9,004 nt of DNA from Mycobacterium sp. (lineage in GTDB: Bacteria > Actinomycetota > Actinomycetes > Mycobacteriales > Mycobacteriaceae): assembly GCA_018500005.2 (NCBI GenBank), contig JAHBAP020000019.1:1-9004 (forward strand), written 5' to 3'. Positions 6,347-9,004 of the stretch are shown one piece after another. The translations under genes and the position numbers were made by a program. Under the pieces are notes generated by a model, which worked only from the letters and a program-made list of their open reading frames with translations, did no database searches and was not told the DNA's origin. Each line of letters begins with the position of its first letter. Position 1 is the first letter of the stretch.

Positions 6347-6359
6347 TCGGAAGGTCCGA
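6347..6359. promoter_or_regulatory. Inverted repeat upstream of the -10 box
   Basis: Perfect dyad TCGGA-AGG-TCCGA (5-bp arms, 3-base centre), four bases upstream of the TAGCAT box, in the spacer/-35 zone of the predicted promoter. The position suits an operator for a repressor or activator of the downstream three-gene unit. It could also be a chance hairpin or part of the 3' end of the MFS transcript. Only the symmetry and position are observed. Confidence 0.3.
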
Positions 6360-6383
6360 GCAGGCGGAGCTTTTACCCAGGAC

Positions 6384-8384
6384 TCAGCCGACGCGGTCCC
6401 ATTCCCGCTGCACCAATATCCGGTGTGCGATGCGTTCCAGGGCGGCCTCGACAGCCACCCGATCGGGCCGGCCGGCGAAACCGGGTGAGCGTTCGAGTTT
6501 GTTCACGATCCCGCCGACGATGATCGCCGAAACGGCGTCGACCTGGTGCATGCCGGCCTGGGTGAGCCACAGGTCGTCCCCGGCGCGCAACGCGTAGCCC
6601 TCCTCGACCAACTCGACGAAGGTGGGTTCGAGCACCTCACCGGGAACCCTCAACCGCGCGGCGATGTCGGTCAGCTTCGCCGAACCGAAGACCTGCTTGT
6701 TGCGGTAGATCTGCAACAGGCCCCAGAGGGCGCCGACGTCGAGACGGCAGCCCGGCAGGTTGGCCAGGGACGCCAGCCGCAATTCCGGTGAATGCCGCAT
6801 CATCCGGGCCACCGCACCCTCGAGGATCTCCTCGGAGTTCTCGGCGGACGGCACAGCGAACCCTTCACCGAGATCGACCGGCGCGTTGTCCGGTTCGCGC
6901 AGTGGAACCTCCTTGAGCATCAGCGCCAGAAGGAACCCGACCGCCGCGACGGGGGCGGCGAAAAGAAAGACCCGTCCCAGCGCGTCGGCGTAGGCATCGA
7001 CGATCGGTGCGGCGACCGACGGCGGCAGGCTGTGCAGCACGGCCGGCGATTGCGCGGCGGCCGGCGGCGCACCGCTGGCGGCCAGCGCCGGCCCGATCCG
7101 ATTATCGAGGAAGTTCACGAACAGCGACCCGAAGATCGCTGCCCCGAAGGAACTTCCGATGGTTCGGAAGAAGGTGACCCCGGAGGTCGCCACGCCCAGG
7201 TCCTGAAAGTCGACGGTGTTCTGAACCGTCAGGATCAGCACCTGCATGCACAATCCGATCCCGGCCCCGAGGATGAACAGGTCCAGCGATTGCCGCCACA
7301 CCGGTGTGCTCGCCGTCATCTGCGACAGCAGCACGAATCCGACCGCCATCACCGCGGTGCCGACCACCGGGAAGATCTTGTAACGGCCGGTGCGCCCGAC
7401 CAGTGCGCCGCTGCCCATCGAGGTGATCAACAGCCCGACCACCATCGGCAACGTGCGCAGACCGGACACGGTCGCCGAGACGCCGTCGACGAACTGCATG
7501 AAGGTCGGCAGGAATGTCAGCGCGCCGAGCATGGCGAAGCCGACCACGAAGCTCAGCACGCAGCAGACGGTGAACACCGGGCTTGCGAACAGACGGATCG
7601 GCAGCACCGGTTCCGCGGCGCGTAGTTCCACCCGGACGAAGATCGCCAGCGCCGCTGCCGACGCGGCGAACAGGCCGATGATCGCCGGCGAGCCCCACGG
7701 ATAGGCGGTTCCGCCCCAACTGGTGGCAAGTGTCAGCCCGGTGGCGCCGAGTCCGACAAGCAGGATTCCGAGGTAGTCGATGACCGGTCGGCCGGCGCGG
7801 GCCAATGGGGGGATGGCGGCGGCCGCGACGCCGAGCACCACCATCGCGACAGGGATGTTGATCCAGAAGGCCCACCGCCAACTCAGGTGGTCGGTGAAGA
7901 ACCCGCCCAGTAGCGGTCCGACTACGGTGGTGACACCGAACACCGCTCCCAGCGCCCCCTGGTAGCGGCCCCGCTCCCGCAACGGGATCACTTCGCCGAT
8001 CAAGGCCATGGATGTCACCATGACGGCCCCGCCGCCGATTCCCTGCAGTGTCCGGGACGCCACCAGCATCGTCATGCTCGAGGAAAGCCCGCAGAGCACC
8101 GAACCGGCGAGGAAGAACAGGATCGAGGCCAAGAAGACGGCTTTGCGACCGAACAGGTCGCCGAGTTTGCCGACGACCGCCGTGGTGATGGTCGAGGCGA
8201 GCAGATAGCTTGTGACGACCCAGGACTGGTGGCCCGCGCCACCGAGGTCCGCGACCACGGTCGGCAACGCGGTCGCCACGATGGTCTGGTCCAGCGCGGC
8301 CAGCAGCATGCCCAGCAGCACCGCGAGGAATACCATGTTGCGGCGCTGGCCGGAAACGGTATCGAGGCCTGTCACCTGGTCCAT
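6384..8384 (-). CDS. MFS drug exporter, DHA2/EmrB-QacA type with C-terminal winged-helix-like tail (Rv1877 homologue, 666 aa)
   Basis: Inner-membrane proton-driven exporter of the 14-helix drug:H+ antiporter-2 family. Seen: a short cytoplasmic N-terminus, TM1 from about residue 18, motif D1 LDQTIVATALPTV (31-43), motif A GKLGDLFGRK (73-81 region), and the antiporter motif C around GVTTVVGPLLGGFF (150-163); hydrophobic helices continue to about 490. The remaining 176 residues are soluble. Within them about 545-630 (LLQIYRNKQVFGSAKLTDIAARL, then VELVEEGYALRAGDDLWLT) has the helix-turn-helix plus hairpin look of a MarR-like winged helix. Total length is close to Rv1877 and well above ordinary DHA2 pumps (about 500). 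Substrate unknown. It starts 30 bp after the crotonase stop, and that gap holds a dyad. GGGAAG abuts the ATG, closer than a normal Shine-Dalgarno. Fifty-three bases separate it from the AhpD-like gene. Confidence 0.9.
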   Translation of the reverse strand: MDQVTGLDTVSGQRRNMVFLAVLLGMLLAALDQTIVATALPTVVADLGGAGHQSWVVTSYLLASTITTAVVGKLGDLFGRKAVFLASILFFLAGSVLCGLSSSMTMLVASRTLQGIGGGAVMVTSMALIGEVIPLRERGRYQGALGAVFGVTTVVGPLLGGFFTDHLSWRWAFWINIPVAMVVLGVAAAAIPPLARAGRPVIDYLGILLVGLGATGLTLATSWGGTAYPWGSPAIIGLFAASAAALAIFVRVELRAAEPVLPIRLFASPVFTVCCVLSFVVGFAMLGALTFLPTFMQFVDGVSATVSGLRTLPMVVGLLITSMGSGALVGRTGRYKIFPVVGTAVMAVGFVLLSQMTASTPVWRQSLDLFILGAGIGLCMQVLILTVQNTVDFQDLGVATSGVTFFRTIGSSFGAAIFGSLFVNFLDNRIGPALAASGAPPAAAQSPAVLHSLPPSVAAPIVDAYADALGRVFLFAAPVAAVGFLLALMLKEVPLREPDNAPVDLGEGFAVPSAENSEEILEGAVARMMRHSPELRLASLANLPGCRLDVGALWGLLQIYRNKQVFGSAKLTDIAARLRVPGEVLEPTFVELVEEGYALRAGDDLWLTQAGMHQVDAVSAIIVGGIVNKLERSPGFAGRPDRVAVEAALERIAHRILVQREWDRVG

Positions 8385-8389
8385 CTTCC

Positions 8390-8413
8390 CAATAGAGCCC
8401 GGCTCGACTATTG
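8390..8413. promoter_or_regulatory. 24-bp dyad before the MFS gene, candidate operator
   Basis: CAATAG (8390-8395) and CTATTG (8408-8413) form a perfect 6-bp inverted pair, and GAGCC-C-GGCTC (8395-8405) is a second, nested palindrome. Together they fill most of the 30-bp gap between the crotonase stop and the MFS start. On the minus strand TTAGTC (8418-8413) and CTATTG (8395-8390) are 17 bases apart and could serve as weak -35/-10 boxes, so the dyad would overlap the promoter. The alternative is an RNA hairpin ending crotonase transcripts. Symmetry is observed; function is inferred. Confidence 0.4.
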
Positions 8414-8414
8414 A

Positions 8415-9004
8415 CTAAGCCCGACCGTCGTTGAATTCCGCCAGCGCTGCGGCGTTGGCCGCGGCCCCCATCATCTCGGCGAAGTAGGCGTCCTCACGCG
8501 CCCGGGCGGCAGCAATGTGGGGCCGGGCCGGTTCAGCGATCGCCTGTTTGACCGCGATGAGGCTCGAAATCGGTTTGGCGGCAAGAACTTCGGCGTGTCG
8601 GCGGACCTCGGCCATCAGATCCGCGGGCTCGCAGACCTTCCATACCATGCCCATCCGCTGGGCTTCGGCGGCGTCCACCCACTCCGAGGACATCAGCAGC
8701 CAGGCCGCATTCTGTCGGCCGACCAACTGCGGCAACAGATACGAAGACGCCGCCTCCGGCGCCACCCCCAGGCTGGTGAACGGACACTTCAGCCGCGCAG
8801 TCGAGGACATGAATGCAAGGTCGGCGTATCCAAGGATTGTCGCGCCGAGTCCCACCCCCAGTCCGTTGACCGCGCAGACCAACGGCTTGGGAAACCGGGT
8901 CAGCGCATCGATGAGACCCGGGAATCCATACCGGCCGGGGACGAATCCCGGGTCGGTGATGCGGGCCTGCATCTCGGTGAGGTCCTGCCCCGCGCTGAAG
9001 GCCC
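8415..9004 (-). CDS. Enoyl-CoA hydratase/isomerase, delta3-delta2-isomerase-like (5' partial)
   Basis: Crotonase-fold acyl-CoA enzyme; the N-terminal part lies beyond the window edge and the frame is open to base 9004. Internal ATG 8972 is not the true start, because upstream codons encode AFSAGQDLTE, the usual first oxyanion-loop motif. Seen: AVNGLGVGLGATILGYADLA (second oxyanion loop), PFTSLGVAPEAASSYLLP, and the trimerisation/C-terminal helices. The two catalytic Glu of classical enoyl-CoA hydratase are replaced: Thr in GLGAT and Phe in CPFTSLG. A Glu follows Pro in APEAASS (codon 8754-8756), as in peroxisomal-type delta3,delta2-enoyl-CoA isomerases (ECI2-like PEGxSS). It therefore more likely shifts a double bond in beta-oxidation of unsaturated acyl-CoAs than hydrates. 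It ends 30 bp before the MFS gene on the same strand; a link to the exporter's function is not evident. Confidence 0.88.
   Translation of the reverse strand, partial: AFSAGQDLTEMQARITDPGFVPGRYGFPGLIDALTRFPKPLVCAVNGLGVGLGATILGYADLAFMSSTARLKCPFTSLGVAPEAASSYLLPQLVGRQNAAWLLMSSEWVDAAEAQRMGMVWKVCEPADLMAEVRRHAEVLAAKPISSLIAVKQAIAEPARPHIAAARAREDAYFAEMMGAAANAAALAEFNDGRA

Noticed and set aside
6792..7625. Plus-strand open frame rich in His, Asp, Arg and Gln across the MFS gene
   Set aside because: Polar, repetitive composition is the complement of hydrophobic membrane-helix codons of the exporter; not a real protein.
8970..8972. ATG as the start of the crotonase
   Set aside because: The frame continues upstream with AFSAGQDLTE, a core crotonase motif, so the gene is cut by the window edge rather than starting here.

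Overview
The window is high-GC actinobacterial chromosome, almost certainly from a Mycobacterium/Mycolicibacterium-type genome. The main evidence is gene order. A CYP140-type cytochrome P450, a FluG/NodGS-type amidohydrolase, the glutamine-synthetase-like GlnA3 and a 14-helix MFS exporter with a long C-terminal tail match, from memory, the M. tuberculosis run Rv1880c (cyp140), Rv1879, Rv1878 (glnA3), Rv1877. The order and relative strands are also the same (P450 convergent with the other three). No search was run.

Layout. The plus strand, 1-3387, carries cyp140 (5' end outside the window), a 64-bp gap with two small hairpins, then an amidohydrolase of the D-aminoacylase superfamily and an NTF2/SnoaL-like protein that overlap by 11 bp. 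The minus strand, read from right to left, carries the 3' part of an enoyl-CoA hydratase/isomerase, the MFS exporter, a CxxC carboxymuconolactone-decarboxylase/AhpD-like protein, glnA3 and the FluG-type amidohydrolase. The two groups converge at 3387/3389 with one base between stop codons. There is no gene-free stretch above 64 bp, no tRNA or rRNA, and no insertion sequence or CRISPR array that I can see.

Compared with the remembered M. tuberculosis order, three genes look inserted: the amidohydrolase plus NTF2-like pair between cyp140 and the Rv1879 homologue, and the AhpD-like gene between the MFS gene and glnA3. The neighbour upstream of the MFS gene also differs (a crotonase instead of bfrA).

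How the genes may work together. GlnA3-type enzymes join glutamate to amines rather than ammonia, and the adjacent amidohydrolase is the same kind of domain that is fused to a GS-like domain in fungal FluG and plant NodGS. The pair therefore looks like a split FluG: gamma-glutamylation and amide hydrolysis of an unidentified amine. With a P450, an epoxide-hydrolase-fold protein, a redox-type CxxC protein and an exporter nearby, a small-molecule oxidation/conjugation/export locus is plausible, but that is inference.

The most concrete sequence oddity is an exact 17-bp tandem duplication at the glnA3/amidohydrolase junction. It appears to have separated an ancestral GTGA stop/start overlap. Several enzymes also lack standard catalytic residues: the GS-like protein, the NTF2-like protein, the AhpD-like protein, the plus-strand amidohydrolase and the crotonase.
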